54,702 nucleotides of DNA. Origin: Lachnospiraceae bacterium (GTDB lineage: Bacteria > Bacillota > Clostridia > Lachnospirales > Lachnospiraceae). Under the pieces are notes generated by a model. It had not been told where the DNA came from. It did no database searches and saw only the letters and a program-made list of their open reading frames with translations. This document shows positions 17,607 through 26,276 of the stretch, piece by piece; position 1 is the stretch's first letter, and each line of letters begins with the position of its first letter. Where the stretch lies: NCBI GenBank assembly GCA_900772845.1, contig CAAGSD010000027.1, forward strand, positions 1 through 54,702. Reading direction: 5' to 3'. The position numbers and the translations under genes were made by a program.

Positions 17607-18998
17607 CTATCCCAGAACCCTCTGCGTATTCTCTTTGACCTTCTCGGACAGATCTGCATATTTTATCAGTTCTTCCTCGGTAAATCCCGCAAATCTCGCC
17701 TCGTCATAATCCCGCTGGGCCAGCGCCAGTTCCCGCATCACGGAATCCGCAGCCGGCAGGATCGTTACGGCTATTTTTTCTCTGCGCTCCTTCCGTTTCT
17801 GCTCTGATGTCTCTGCTGCCTTCGTTTTATTTTTACCGGCTGCCTTGTCCTTCCGGGATGTCTTCGGTTCCTTCACATCCTCTACCTTCAGGAAGCCCCT
17901 CATATTCAGTCGCTGTAGACTGCTGGTCAGATTCGTCCGGGAGATCCCGGCGAAATCCGCCAGTTCCCGTCTGCTGTCCCATTCATGCTTCTCGCACAGG
18001 CACAGAAGCAGGCGCACGTCCGATACCTTCATGTCTCCTTTTAATGCCACCGGTTCCAGATAGTGTTCCAGGAGCTTACGCTTGCGGTAGGCATCTCCCG
18101 CCGGACCCTCGGCCTGTAAAATCTCGGTATTGACAAAGACTCTCTCGTCTCCCAGCTTCTTGGATCCGGGCAGGATGGAAGGCGGCACGGTTCCGTCTCC
18201 TGCGGCATCAATGAAGAAACGATATACCTGCAGACGGTTCTTGCCGTAATCCTCTTCTTCCAGCACATGCTTGTAAAAGTTGTTGTAATACTCGAAAACA
18301 TTCAGCTTCATCTTCACCGTCTTAGAGATGCTGATACCCTGGCTGGCAAGGGAGCCTTTGCGCTTCACATAATAATAAATGGGAGCATGCAGGGCATAGA
18401 ATACTTTCGCATATCGGATATATTCCAGATTGAACAGAAAATCCTCACACCAGTTGATATTCGTATCCATGCGTAAGTTATGCTCTTCCACAAGATCCCT
18501 GCGGTAAAGCTTGTTCCACAACACACCATAGTAAAAGTCTGCCGGATTCTCCATCATATGTGCCGCAAATTCTTCCTGTGTGAGCACACCTTCCTCTTCA
18601 ATATCTCCCTTAGGGGACAGACGCTCTCCTACCACGCGGTAAAAGTCTGAAATGACCATATCACAGCCGTACTCTTCCGCCGCCCGCACAAACAGTCTGG
18701 TGGCATCCGGCGTGATCCAGTCGTCGCTGTCCAGGAATTGCAGATACTTTCCCCGGGCACGGTCCAGTGCCTGATTTCTGCTGTCGGAGACTCCGGTATT
18801 TTCCTTCTGGATCACAATGACTCTGGGATCTTTGTCACCATATTCCTCACAGATGTCACCGGAGGAATCCGTACTGCCATCGTTTACCAGGAACAATTCA
18901 AAGTCCTTGTATTCCTGATTCAAAATGCTGTCGACACAGCGCCGTAAATATTGCTCCGCATTATATACCGGAACAATGATGCTTACCATGGGACGCAT
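17607..18998 (-). CDS. Family 2 glycosyltransferase fused to a MarR-like winged helix
   Basis: 463 aa. Residues 1 to about 270 are a GT-A glycosyltransferase: VSIIVPVYNAEQYLRRCVDS, LVNDGSTDSSGDIC, and the metal motif DSDD at 90-93, followed by the WNKLYRRDLV and WCEDFLFN acceptor-side motifs. Residues about 310-463 look like a MarR winged helix: VSDVRLLLCLCEK, helix-turn-helix ELADFAGISRTNLTSSLQRL (345-364), wing strand GFLKVEDV, a lysine-rich linker (375-408), then IAVTILPAADSVMRELA and the C-terminal dimerisation-like ARFAGFTEEELIKYADL. The linker sits where the wing loop normally is. ATG 18998 has AAAGGATG. The sugar substrate and whether the second part binds DNA are unknown. Confidence 0.85.
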   Translation of the reverse strand: MRPMVSIIVPVYNAEQYLRRCVDSILNQEYKDFELFLVNDGSTDSSGDICEEYGDKDPRVIVIQKENTGVSDSRNQALDRARGKYLQFLDSDDWITPDATRLFVRAAEEYGCDMVISDFYRVVGERLSPKGDIEEEGVLTQEEFAAHMMENPADFYYGVLWNKLYRRDLVEEHNLRMDTNINWCEDFLFNLEYIRYAKVFYALHAPIYYYVKRKGSLASQGISISKTVKMKLNVFEYYNNFYKHVLEEEDYGKNRLQVYRFFIDAAGDGTVPPSILPGSKKLGDERVFVNTEILQAEGPAGDAYRKRKLLEHYLEPVALKGDMKVSDVRLLLCLCEKHEWDSRRELADFAGISRTNLTSSLQRLNMRGFLKVEDVKEPKTSRKDKAAGKNKTKAAETSEQKRKERREKIAVTILPAADSVMRELALAQRDYDEARFAGFTEEELIKYADLSEKVKENTQRVLG

Positions 18999-19051
18999 AA
19001 GTTCATCCTTTCTGAAAATTACTCAAGAAACGATTTCTTCGCTTTTCAAGC

Positions 19052-20182
19052 TTACGAAATTGTGATCAGTTCATAGTCTCTGCTGCCGATGCCGATCTTC
19101 TCTGCATGCTCCAGGCAGGTCTTGTATTCTGCATTTGGAGTGGTATTTTCAAAGTGATCATGGTGATCACAAAAGCCCTCTTTTGCCATAGCATCCGACA
19201 GCTGGCTGTTCGGCAGCGGTGTCTGCTTCAGGCAGGCATCCACACAGGCCTGATCCAGCGCCAGAGGATCGAAGGAAGCGAACATACCGATATTGGGCAG
19301 GATGGGGACATCATTCTCCCGGTGGCAGTCACAGTTCGGAGACACATCCACCACCAGAGAAATATGGAAATTCGGTCTGCCGTCCACGACAGCCTTCGCA
19401 TATTCTGCCATACGGCAGTTGAAATCCTTCGTTGCCGCATCGTATCCGCTGTGGATCGCATCAAAGTTGCAGGCACCGATGCAGCGTCCGCAGCCCAGGC
19501 ATTTGTCATGATCAATGTGCATCTTATGGGTGGCTTCATCATATACCAGACCATCGTTGGCACACTCTTTCATGCAGCGTTTGCAGCCACGGCACAGATT
19601 CTCGTTGATCTCCGGCTTGCCCTGTGCATGCTGCTCCATTTTGCCTGCTCTGGAACCGCAGCCCATACCGATATTTTTGATAGCACCGCCGAAGCCCGCC
19701 GTTTCATGCCCCTTGAAATGATTCAGAGAAATAAATACATCCGCATCCATAATGGCCCGGCCGATCTTCGCATTTTTCACATATTCGCCGCCTTCTACCG
19801 GCACCTCGATGTCATCCGTTCCCTTCAGTCCATCGCCGATGATCACAGGACAGCCCACTGTCAGGGGCGTAAAACCGTTCTCCCAGGCACAATACATATG
19901 CTCAATGGCATTTTTACGGCTGCCGGGATACAGGGTATTGCAATCTGTCAGGAAAGGAATTCCGCCCAGCTCCTTCACCACATCTGCTACTGCTTTCGCA
20001 TAATTGGGACGCAAAAATCCCAGATTGCCCAGCTCTCCGAAGTGCAGCTTGATGGCAACAAACTTGTGGTCCATATCAATATCCTGAATTCCCGCCGCCT
20101 TCATCAGACGCTTCAACTTACTGGGAAGCCCTTCTCCCAGACGGGTTCTGAAATCTGTAAAATATACCTTTGATTTTTCCAT
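19052..20182 (-). CDS. DUF362 domain protein with two [4Fe-4S] clusters
   Basis: 376 aa. An N-terminal DUF362 domain (VAIKLHFGELGN, SLNHFKGHETAGFGGAIKNIGMG in parts, residues about 40-185) is followed by a bacterial ferredoxin pair: CRGCKRCMKEC and CLGCGRCIGAC (about 195-245). A further DUF362 part contains FASFDPLALDQACVDA. Proteins of this type are widespread in anaerobes and have no settled function; an electron-transfer role is inferred from the clusters. ATG 20182 has GGAGGA upstream and a promoter at 20215-20243. Confidence 0.9.
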   Translation of the reverse strand: MEKSKVYFTDFRTRLGEGLPSKLKRLMKAAGIQDIDMDHKFVAIKLHFGELGNLGFLRPNYAKAVADVVKELGGIPFLTDCNTLYPGSRKNAIEHMYCAWENGFTPLTVGCPVIIGDGLKGTDDIEVPVEGGEYVKNAKIGRAIMDADVFISLNHFKGHETAGFGGAIKNIGMGCGSRAGKMEQHAQGKPEINENLCRGCKRCMKECANDGLVYDEATHKMHIDHDKCLGCGRCIGACNFDAIHSGYDAATKDFNCRMAEYAKAVVDGRPNFHISLVVDVSPNCDCHRENDVPILPNIGMFASFDPLALDQACVDACLKQTPLPNSQLSDAMAKEGFCDHHDHFENTTPNAEYKTCLEHAEKIGIGSRDYELITIS

Positions 20183-20214
20183 TGTTTTATCCTCCGCGCA
20201 AAAAAGATATTACG

Positions 20215-20243
20215 ATTATAACACATATTTTATCAGTTGAGAA
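20215..20243 (-). promoter_or_regulatory. Probable promoter of the DUF362 gene
   Basis: A consensus TATAAT (20215-20220, minus strand) with an upstream TGTG sits 33 bp before the start codon. The -35 (TTCTCA, 20238-20243, 17-bp spacing) is weak. Confidence 0.5.
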
Positions 20244-20287
20244 ATTTTATCTGAATCCCTTCGGAAAAGTTATTCCAGAAAACTTTC

Positions 20288-20316
20288 TTGACATCTTTGT
20301 CTATCTGTTGTATTAT
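20288..20316 (+). promoter_or_regulatory. Consensus promoter of candidate small RNA
   Basis: TTGACA (20288-20293), a 17-bp spacer and TATTAT (20311-20316) on the plus strand make one of the best promoters in the window. It points away from the DUF362 gene and into the 3' end of the oppositely oriented PBECR3-like gene; there is no recognisable protein gene on the plus strand downstream. Confidence 0.7.
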
Positions 20317-20321
20317 ACTTA

Positions 20322-20381
20322 TGGAAACGAAGTTTACTACCGTACAGCTTTCGCTAAAGCGGCTTGCTCGTTTCTTTTTTT
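20322..20381 (+). ncRNA. Candidate 60-nt small RNA
   Basis: The predicted transcript starts about 20322 and ends in a rho-independent terminator: GAAACGA (20324-20330) pairs with TCGTTTC (20368-20374), followed by seven T. Inside, GCTTT-CGCT-AAAGC (20347-20360) forms a second hairpin. The last 28 nt are antisense to the 3' end of the PBECR3-like gene. Promoter and terminator are seen; function is not known. A 28-codon frame from ATG 20321 starts at or before the predicted +1 and has no ribosome site. Confidence 0.5.
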
Positions 20382-20890
20382 ATTCTTACAATGTCGTAAA
20401 GGTATAATTTCCCGTTTCCATCACGTCTCACCAATAATCTTGCACTAAATATATTATAACTTTTCAGCACATTATTTTCATCGTACACCGGTATCCCTAA
20501 TCTCGTATCATAACGATACCATCCATATTTTGCTTTATTCCCGTGTTTATTTCCATAATCCGGAGATTCCGATTTATGATCCGCTATCTCTATCAATTTT
20601 CCAATAACAGTAATTGCATTTGCTTTTGCTTTTTCATTGGCCCCCTTTACTGCTTTTGTATCCTGAGAATGACTGTATTCATCTGGGAAGTCAACTGCGA
20701 TATATATTTCCTCAGATGTTTCCAATATTTTATAGCACTTTCCAATATATTCTTTTAAATACTCTTCTATTTCGTTCCATTGAATATTTCTTCTGGATTT
20801 GAATCGAATATCATTAATCAAAACAACTTTTTTCCCATTCAATACAGTAATAACATTCCTATCTCTGCTTTCTTCTATCGTATTTTTCAT
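20354..20890 (-). CDS. PBECR3-like (phage MuF-associated) nuclease-type protein
   Basis: 178 aa. The C-terminal part (about 75-178) resembles the PBECR3 domain (Barnase-EndoU-ColicinE5/D-RelE-like), usually found at the end of phage MuF head proteins: FPDEYSHS, KGANEKAKANA, GWYRYDTRLGIPVYDENN and LYLYDIVRIKKETS. The N-terminal 70 residues look like the preceding small domain (ITVLNGKKVVLINDIRF). Here it is a free-standing gene with no phage genes around it. ATG 20890 has GGGAGG 3 to 4 bases upstream, rather close. It could be a toxin-like remnant of a prophage. Domain name recalled, not searched. Confidence 0.55.
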   Translation of the reverse strand: MKNTIEESRDRNVITVLNGKKVVLINDIRFKSRRNIQWNEIEEYLKEYIGKCYKILETSEEIYIAVDFPDEYSHSQDTKAVKGANEKAKANAITVIGKLIEIADHKSESPDYGNKHGNKAKYGWYRYDTRLGIPVYDENNVLKSYNIFSARLLVRRDGNGKLYLYDIVRIKKETSKPL

Positions 20891-21243
20891 AATCCTCCCA
20901 TATCGTGTCTTAAATTTTGCTCATATTTTTGTATTCTTGGGTATCTAAGCAGGATTTCTTTCATATTCTGAGATATCAATTTTCATTGAGAAAAAGAATT
21001 TTTGAGTTATTTCATCCAGATATTTTTCTGCTTGTAGAGAAGTATATCCTAATTATTTCTGTTGTGCAAGAAAATATTTGAATGCAAAAAAGGACGAATC
21101 CAACATTTTTCGCCGTTTTCGTCCTTTTAACGTATTTCATCCGAAATACTTCCCTATTTCTTTGTACACCGTACATCGGTGTACGATGCAAGTGTTTTTT
21201 TATTTTTCTTCCGTAATTTTTGCAAATGCCATCATATTTCCTG
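20891..21243. other. AT-rich gap with three consecutive hairpins
   Basis: No credible gene. Three stem-loops follow each other: AAAAGGACGA...CGTCCTTTT (about 21087-21129), GTATTTC-ATCC-GAAATAC (21132-21148) and GTACACCG-TACAT-CGGTGTAC (21164-21184), the last a perfect 8-bp stem. The first is flanked by A and T runs and resembles a bidirectional terminator, possibly the end of the cobalamin/Fic-remnant transcript. Confidence 0.55.
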
Positions 21244-21655
21244 CTATTTAAAACGATATTTCCCTTTTCCATGCCCCTGAACAGGTTCAACAAAGTTATT
21301 ATCCACCATTGTTTTAATCAGTTGAGAAGCTCTCGCCGGTTTTAATCCGGTCACACTCTCTACCTGTATACGTCCAAATATCTGATTGTCTCCATAAGAA
21401 TCATATATCGTCACTATATGATCCAAAGTTTTTCCCATAAGTTTTTTATTACATTGTACTAATTTGTCTTTTATGTCTACTTTAGACTGTTCAATGTCTA
21501 CTTTTGAATCCCCATTCAAAAGTCCGCTTATATGCATTGTTCTATTGTGTAACTCATTTTTTCATCCAGAAGCAGATTTCTGAGAAACCGTTCCAAGTAT
21601 TCTGTTGTTTCATGTACTCCGCTTTTCAGATCATATAGCATAGAACTTATTTTTT
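21244..21655 (-). pseudogene. 3' remnant of a Fic-family gene, frameshifted
   Basis: The frame just after cbiA reads SGVHETTEYLERFLRNLLLDEK, the usual stretch after the catalytic domain of Fic proteins. The continuation NELHNRTMHISGLLNGDS and the C-terminal winged helix ending PVQGHGKGKYRFK lie in another frame (21244-21537). Inserting one A in the A6 run at about 21556-21561 joins the two. The catalytic HPFxxGNG half is absent, so this is a decayed 3' end directly abutting cbiA. Confidence 0.75.
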
Positions 21656-21663
21656 GCCTACGT

Positions 21664-23121
21664 TCATTTTTCTTTTCTATGCTGTTTATATTGTACAGCA
21701 TTCTCCACGAAGCGCTCCGCGAACTCCGGGCAGGATGGATAATAGAGGTGGGGAAAACCGTACCAGTGATTCTCTCCCACATGAATGCAGGGGTAGTTTC
21801 TTCCGGTGGCTGGCTTATATGCGGTGCAGTCTGCGCCGTTGTCTTCACTGTCATAATAGTGGAATTCGTGGGCACGGATGCGGCTGCCACGAGGCATAAA
21901 ATGTCCGCTGTTCTCTTCAAGTTCAATGTATCCGAAGCGCACCAGATGTCCGGTGTCAAAGCATTTTCCCGGCAGGACCCCTGCCATGGGATAGGAATGC
22001 CCTTCTCTGTCTGTCAGGGTCGTATGCAGGTAGAGGAAACCACCGCACTCCGCCACGGTGGGCAGCCCCGCTGCCACTGCCTCCCGGATGGCCGTGCGCA
22101 TGGCATTGTTCTCACTCAGCTGTCCGGCATATAATTCCGGATAGCCGCCGCCCAGTAACATCCCATCGACATTTTCCGGCAATGCCTTGTCGTGCAGTGG
22201 AGAAAAATATACCAGTTCCGCCCCGGCCTGTTCCAGCAGGCGCAGATTCTCTTCGTAATAAAAACAAAAAGCTTCATCCCTGGCAACAGCGATCCTCGGG
22301 CACTTTACGCTATCGTTTCCTGCGGAATCCGGCTCTTGCTCTTCTGCCGTTTCTTCACTACATTCCTTTATTTTCGGTTGGGAAACTCCCTCTGCCTTGT
22401 CAATTTCCAAAGTTTCTGCCTCTTCTGCGATCTGCAGCAGCTTCGAAATGTCTACGCTCTCCCTTAGTTTTGCCGCCGTGATCCGGATCTGTTCCTGCAG
22501 ATCTCCCAGTTCTCCCGGCAGGCACAGGCCCAGATGTCTGCTGGCGATCTGTAAGTCCTTATTTTCCGGGAAATATCCCAGCACTGCAATACCAAGTTCC
22601 TCTTCCGCCAAAGGCTTCAGAATCTCATAGTAAGCTGCGGACATCCGGTTTAAGATCACTCCCCGGATCAGATGTTCTTTATCATATGCCAGAAATCCGG
22701 CGATCAGAGGGATCACCGATCTCCCCATGCCTTTTGCATCTACCACCAGTAAGATGGGGGTCTGCGTCACCTTTGCCAGATGATAGGAGGAGCCTTCCTC
22801 ACGGATGCCGCCCAGCCCGTCATACAATCCCATGACGCCTTCCATGACCACAAGACCGTCTTCCCTGCGATCCTTCAAAAACAGCTTACGGGTGCCGTCT
22901 TCTCCGGTAAAAAAGGTGTCCAGATTCCGAGAAGGCACCCCCAGCACCTGTCTGTGGAACATAGGATCAATATAATCCGGACCACATTTGCAGGAAGAAA
23001 TATCCTCGCCATTTTCTTTAAAAATCTGCAATAATCCACAGGTGATCGTGGTCTTGCCGCTGCCGCTCTTCGGTGCGGCGATCATGATGCGGCGTATCTT
23101 CTTTTTCTGTGCTCCGGTCAT
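21664..23121 (-). CDS. cbiA: Cobyrinate a,c-diamide synthase
   Basis: 485 aa. The N-terminal dethiobiotin-synthetase-like ATPase domain begins IRRIMIAAPKSGSGKTTITCG (P-loop SGSGKT, read in parts). The C-terminal class I glutaminase-like domain has MLLGGGYPELYAGQL and the nucleophile motif VAECGGFLYL. A Glu/Ser-rich linker of about 40 residues (around 235-275) joins them. It uses glutamine and ATP to amidate the a and c acetate side chains of cobyrinate. ATG 23121 overlaps the cbiJET stop by 4 bp. It is the last gene of the cobalamin operon. Confidence 0.95.
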   Translation of the reverse strand: MTGAQKKKIRRIMIAAPKSGSGKTTITCGLLQIFKENGEDISSCKCGPDYIDPMFHRQVLGVPSRNLDTFFTGEDGTRKLFLKDRREDGLVVMEGVMGLYDGLGGIREEGSSYHLAKVTQTPILLVVDAKGMGRSVIPLIAGFLAYDKEHLIRGVILNRMSAAYYEILKPLAEEELGIAVLGYFPENKDLQIASRHLGLCLPGELGDLQEQIRITAAKLRESVDISKLLQIAEEAETLEIDKAEGVSQPKIKECSEETAEEQEPDSAGNDSVKCPRIAVARDEAFCFYYEENLRLLEQAGAELVYFSPLHDKALPENVDGMLLGGGYPELYAGQLSENNAMRTAIREAVAAGLPTVAECGGFLYLHTTLTDREGHSYPMAGVLPGKCFDTGHLVRFGYIELEENSGHFMPRGSRIRAHEFHYYDSEDNGADCTAYKPATGRNYPCIHVGENHWYGFPHLYYPSCPEFAERFVENAVQYKQHRKEK

Positions 23122-25367
23122 CTCTGTACTTCTCCATTCTTACCGTTTTCGATCTCCCCTGCGTCCTGTTTCGTTTTCTTCGCGTTATCCATAGGATCCG
23201 TCCCTATCTCCCGGAACGTAAACGAGCAGATCCACACCGGATTTTCCGCCTGGGGCAGATGATAGTCCCCCAGCTTCTTCACCCGGCTTACCTGCATCTG
23301 CAGGATCTCCTCTTCCTCCACCGGAAAAGTATCCAGCACTTCTTTAAATTCTGCAATGGTCTCCATGCTGATGGCATTGATCACAATACGCATATGTGGA
23401 TTCTTTCGGTACAAGACCTGTAAAATATCCAGCAATCTGCCACCGCTGCCACCGATAAAAGCATGGGTGGGCACGGGCAGTTCTTCCAGTCCTTCCGGTG
23501 CCGGTGCTTCGATGATCTCCATATTGTCCATGTGGAAATGCTCTCTGTTCTTCCGAAGCAGCTCCACGGCCTCCGGCTTTCTCTCAATGGCATAGACCTG
23601 CAGCTGTCCCGACAATCCGGCGATCTCTACCGCCACAGATCCGGTGCCGCTGCCGATGTCATAGACCACAGACCTTTCCGTCAGATGCAGCTTACATATG
23701 CTGACTTCACGGACTTCTTCCTTTGTCATAGGTGTCCTGCGCTTCTTCCCTTCCGTCCCGGAAGAATCCCGCAGGAAACAGGTATCCTCTCTTCCATGGG
23801 TCAGGCGTTCCGGTTGCCAATGAGGATTGCGGATCATGCAGGTATACAGTCCGTCCTCTGTAATCTCTTCACACTGCTCCGGCGTCAGGATCCGTATGTT
23901 TTCTTCTGGATAGGACAGTTGATATCCCACGATCACTTCGCAGGTCCCCAGTCCCGTCTCCATAAGCATCCGTCCGATCTTACGGATATCCTCACTTCCC
24001 GAGGTCAACAGGAAAGTCTTCTCATGACCCGCCATAGTTGCCGGAAGATGGTTCAGCTTCTTGCCGTGCATGCTTAAAATGGCGGCATTCTCATAGCTTT
24101 CGCCCACCCGGGCCGCCAGAGAGACCACCGACGAAATTCCCGGCAGAATCTTCACACTGCCTTTCAGTTGTCCTGCTGCAATCGCTTCCTGTAATGCCAC
24201 ATACAGTTTTCTACATCCGCTGTAGAATCCGGTATCCCCGGAAAACAGAACCGTTACCCGAACTGTCCCCTGCTGTGCCAGGCTCTCACTTTCCTGTAGT
24301 TGTTCCAGATAGGGCAGGATCTGTGCCGTCATGTAGTAAGGCTTCTTTTCCATTCTGGCGGAATATCCTTCGATCATGCGCTCCGCCCCCAGCAGGATAT
24401 CCGCAGTCTCGATTGCATGCTGCACTTCCTGTGTCTGACCGTCTTTGCTGCCCATGCCGATTCCGGCAAGGCAGATCTCCAGACTGCCTTGCGGCGAAAG
24501 CTTACAATCACAGAGTTGTTCCAGTTTTCCACAGATCCCCGCAAAAGAATAAGCGTCTGTCCCCGGAATATTCCCGGCAGCATCCGATGTCTTCTGCGCA
24601 GGCTCGATCACATACACCGGAATCCCCAGCATTTCCGCCGCCTCCAGCTTCTCCTGATAACCTCCGGTGCGGCCGCTGTTTTTCGTGACCATGTGGCGGA
24701 TGTCGTATTGTTTTAAGATAGCGGCATTCATCTCTGTGGAAAAAGGCCCCTGCAGCGCCAGGATCTGCCGGCCTTTGATTCCTTGATCCATGCACAGTTC
24801 CAGACTCTCTCTGCCCGGAAGGATCCGCACATACAGGCGGTTATTTAACCTGCCGGAAGCGCAATACACCGCCAGTTCCTTGCTTCCCGTGGTCAGCAGA
24901 ATATTGCCCTCTGTATTCTCCAAAGCTTTCGCACAATCGGCATTGTTTTCAAAATATTGGATATTTGTAACATTGCCATCTGCTTCTGTGGTCCCGGCGA
25001 TTTCCCGTTCCAGACGCAGATAGATGGGAAAATGTGCATCTTTTTCCAAAGATTTCAGTGTATCCACAGCTCCCCACAGATTCTCCGTAACAGCTGTGGC
25101 ATAGGGATGTGTGGCATCCACTACGATCTCATAACCCTCGTCATGCAGAAACTTCTGCATCTGCTCCCTGTCCATTCTGCCGCAGTGAAGTTCTACCAGT
25201 GGTTGCCCATCTGCCTGCGCCGCTTCCGTGCTGTCCGTCTGCTCCCGCATTACGATCTCACCGTATTCCGTTGCCACGCATACGGTATGCGCAATTCCGG
25301 CATCCGCCAGGATTTCCGACAGTCGCCGTCCTTCTGTGGTTCCCGCAAAAATTACTATTTTTTTCAT
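23118..25367 (-). CDS. cbiJET: Trifunctional CbiJ-CbiE-CbiT fusion
   Basis: 749 aa with three recognisable enzymes in order. Residues 1 to about 285: cobalt-precorrin-6A reductase (KKIVIFAGTTEGRRLSEIL, VVDATHPYA, TGSKEL, LALQGPFS, TKNSGRTGGYQEKLEAA). Residues about 298-510: CbiE methyltransferase (LAGIGMGSKDGQT, FSGDTGFYSG, PGISSV). Residues about 535-720: CbiT, a Rossmann SAM methyltransferase with PMTKEEVR, YDIGSGTGSVAVE and AFIGGSGG. Together they reduce precorrin-6A and methylate C5 and C15 with decarboxylation. CbiE-CbiT fusion (CobL) is common; CbiJ fused in front is rarer. Overlaps cbiA by 4 bp. Confidence 0.95.
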   Translation of the reverse strand: MKKIVIFAGTTEGRRLSEILADAGIAHTVCVATEYGEIVMREQTDSTEAAQADGQPLVELHCGRMDREQMQKFLHDEGYEIVVDATHPYATAVTENLWGAVDTLKSLEKDAHFPIYLRLEREIAGTTEADGNVTNIQYFENNADCAKALENTEGNILLTTGSKELAVYCASGRLNNRLYVRILPGRESLELCMDQGIKGRQILALQGPFSTEMNAAILKQYDIRHMVTKNSGRTGGYQEKLEAAEMLGIPVYVIEPAQKTSDAAGNIPGTDAYSFAGICGKLEQLCDCKLSPQGSLEICLAGIGMGSKDGQTQEVQHAIETADILLGAERMIEGYSARMEKKPYYMTAQILPYLEQLQESESLAQQGTVRVTVLFSGDTGFYSGCRKLYVALQEAIAAGQLKGSVKILPGISSVVSLAARVGESYENAAILSMHGKKLNHLPATMAGHEKTFLLTSGSEDIRKIGRMLMETGLGTCEVIVGYQLSYPEENIRILTPEQCEEITEDGLYTCMIRNPHWQPERLTHGREDTCFLRDSSGTEGKKRRTPMTKEEVREVSICKLHLTERSVVYDIGSGTGSVAVEIAGLSGQLQVYAIERKPEAVELLRKNREHFHMDNMEIIEAPAPEGLEELPVPTHAFIGGSGGRLLDILQVLYRKNPHMRIVINAISMETIAEFKEVLDTFPVEEEEILQMQVSRVKKLGDYHLPQAENPVWICSFTFREIGTDPMDNAKKTKQDAGEIENGKNGEVQR

Positions 25368-25390
25368 CCTGCTCTCCTCCCAAAGAGAAC

Positions 25391-26137
25391 TTAATGTATG
25401 TTATTCTCCACATGATATCCGCGCTTTGTGATCAGCTTGTTCCCCAGGATCTCCGTCTCCGAATTGCCGATAAATACAGTGGTGAACATATTGACTTCCC
25501 GTTCCCTTAATTCCCGCAGCGTACAGGTCACCGCATGGGTGCCTTCTCTGCCGATGTTTTCCACATAGCCGCAGGGACGCTCTCCCTCTATGGTTTCCAG
25601 TAAAATATCACAGGCTCTCTGCAGATAATCCTTTCGCCTGTGGCTGGAAGGGTTGTAGATTGCCATGGCAAAGTCTCCCGCTGCTGCTGCCCGCAGTCTC
25701 TTTTCGATCTTCTCCCATGGAGTCAGCAGGTCGCTCAGACTGATGACGCAGAAATCATGGTTTAACGGTGCTCCCAGTACCGCCGCCCCGCTGCAGGCCG
25801 CCGTAATGCCGGGGATTACGAGCAGTTCCGTCTCCGGGTGTTTTGCTCCCAGCTCGTACATCAGGGATGCCAGCCCATAGATACCCGCATCGCCGCTGCA
25901 GATCAGTGCCACCTGATTCCCTGCTTCCGCCTCATGAAAGCATAGCTCGCAACGCTCCGTCTCCTGCCGCATGGGAGTGGTCAACAGTTTTTTCCCACTG
26001 AAACGCTCTCCCAGCAGTTTGATATATACCGTGTAGCCCACGATCACATCTGCGCATTCCAGCGCAGCGATGGCTTCTCCGGTCATCATCTCTTCCCTGC
26101 CGGGACCCATTCCTATGATATAAATTCTGTTACTCAT
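25391..26137 (-). CDS. cbiH: Cobalt-precorrin-3B C17-methyltransferase
   Basis: 248 aa, a tetrapyrrole methylase: NRIYIIGMGPGREEMMTGEA at the start, VIVGYTVYIKLL, ICSGDAGIYGLASLM, and VIPGITAACSGAAVLGAPLNHDF in the core, with a C-terminal METRxx-like region (FTTVFIGNSETEIL) typical of CbiH/CobJ. It methylates C17 with ring contraction. It ends 23 bp before cbiJET; a 139-bp gap with no gene separates it from cbiG upstream. Confidence 0.95.
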   Translation of the reverse strand: MSNRIYIIGMGPGREEMMTGEAIAALECADVIVGYTVYIKLLGERFSGKKLLTTPMRQETERCELCFHEAEAGNQVALICSGDAGIYGLASLMYELGAKHPETELLVIPGITAACSGAAVLGAPLNHDFCVISLSDLLTPWEKIEKRLRAAAAGDFAMAIYNPSSHRRKDYLQRACDILLETIEGERPCGYVENIGREGTHAVTCTLRELREREVNMFTTVFIGNSETEILGNKLITKRGYHVENNIH

Positions 26138-26276
26138 CTGATTTTCCTCTTTCCATCATTTGAAGCCCTCCGGATTCTCTCATGCTTCCATCACTTGTAG
26201 GTATTGTCCCAAGGGTGCCTGGCTACATGAAAAAATCTTTGTTTTTTCTGACAGTCCTTCCGATTGGTCTTTACGA

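Noticed and set aside
19106..20173. 355-aa open frame on the plus strand over the DUF362 gene
   Set aside because: Shadow of a gene with two intact ferredoxin motifs on the other strand.
20321..20407. 28-residue basic peptide starting at ATG 20321
   Set aside because: The ATG lies at or just before the predicted transcription start, has no ribosome site, and the frame runs through the terminator.
21012..21293. 93-aa frame in the AT-rich gap
   Set aside because: It runs through three hairpins and into the Fic remnant in another frame, with no ribosome site.
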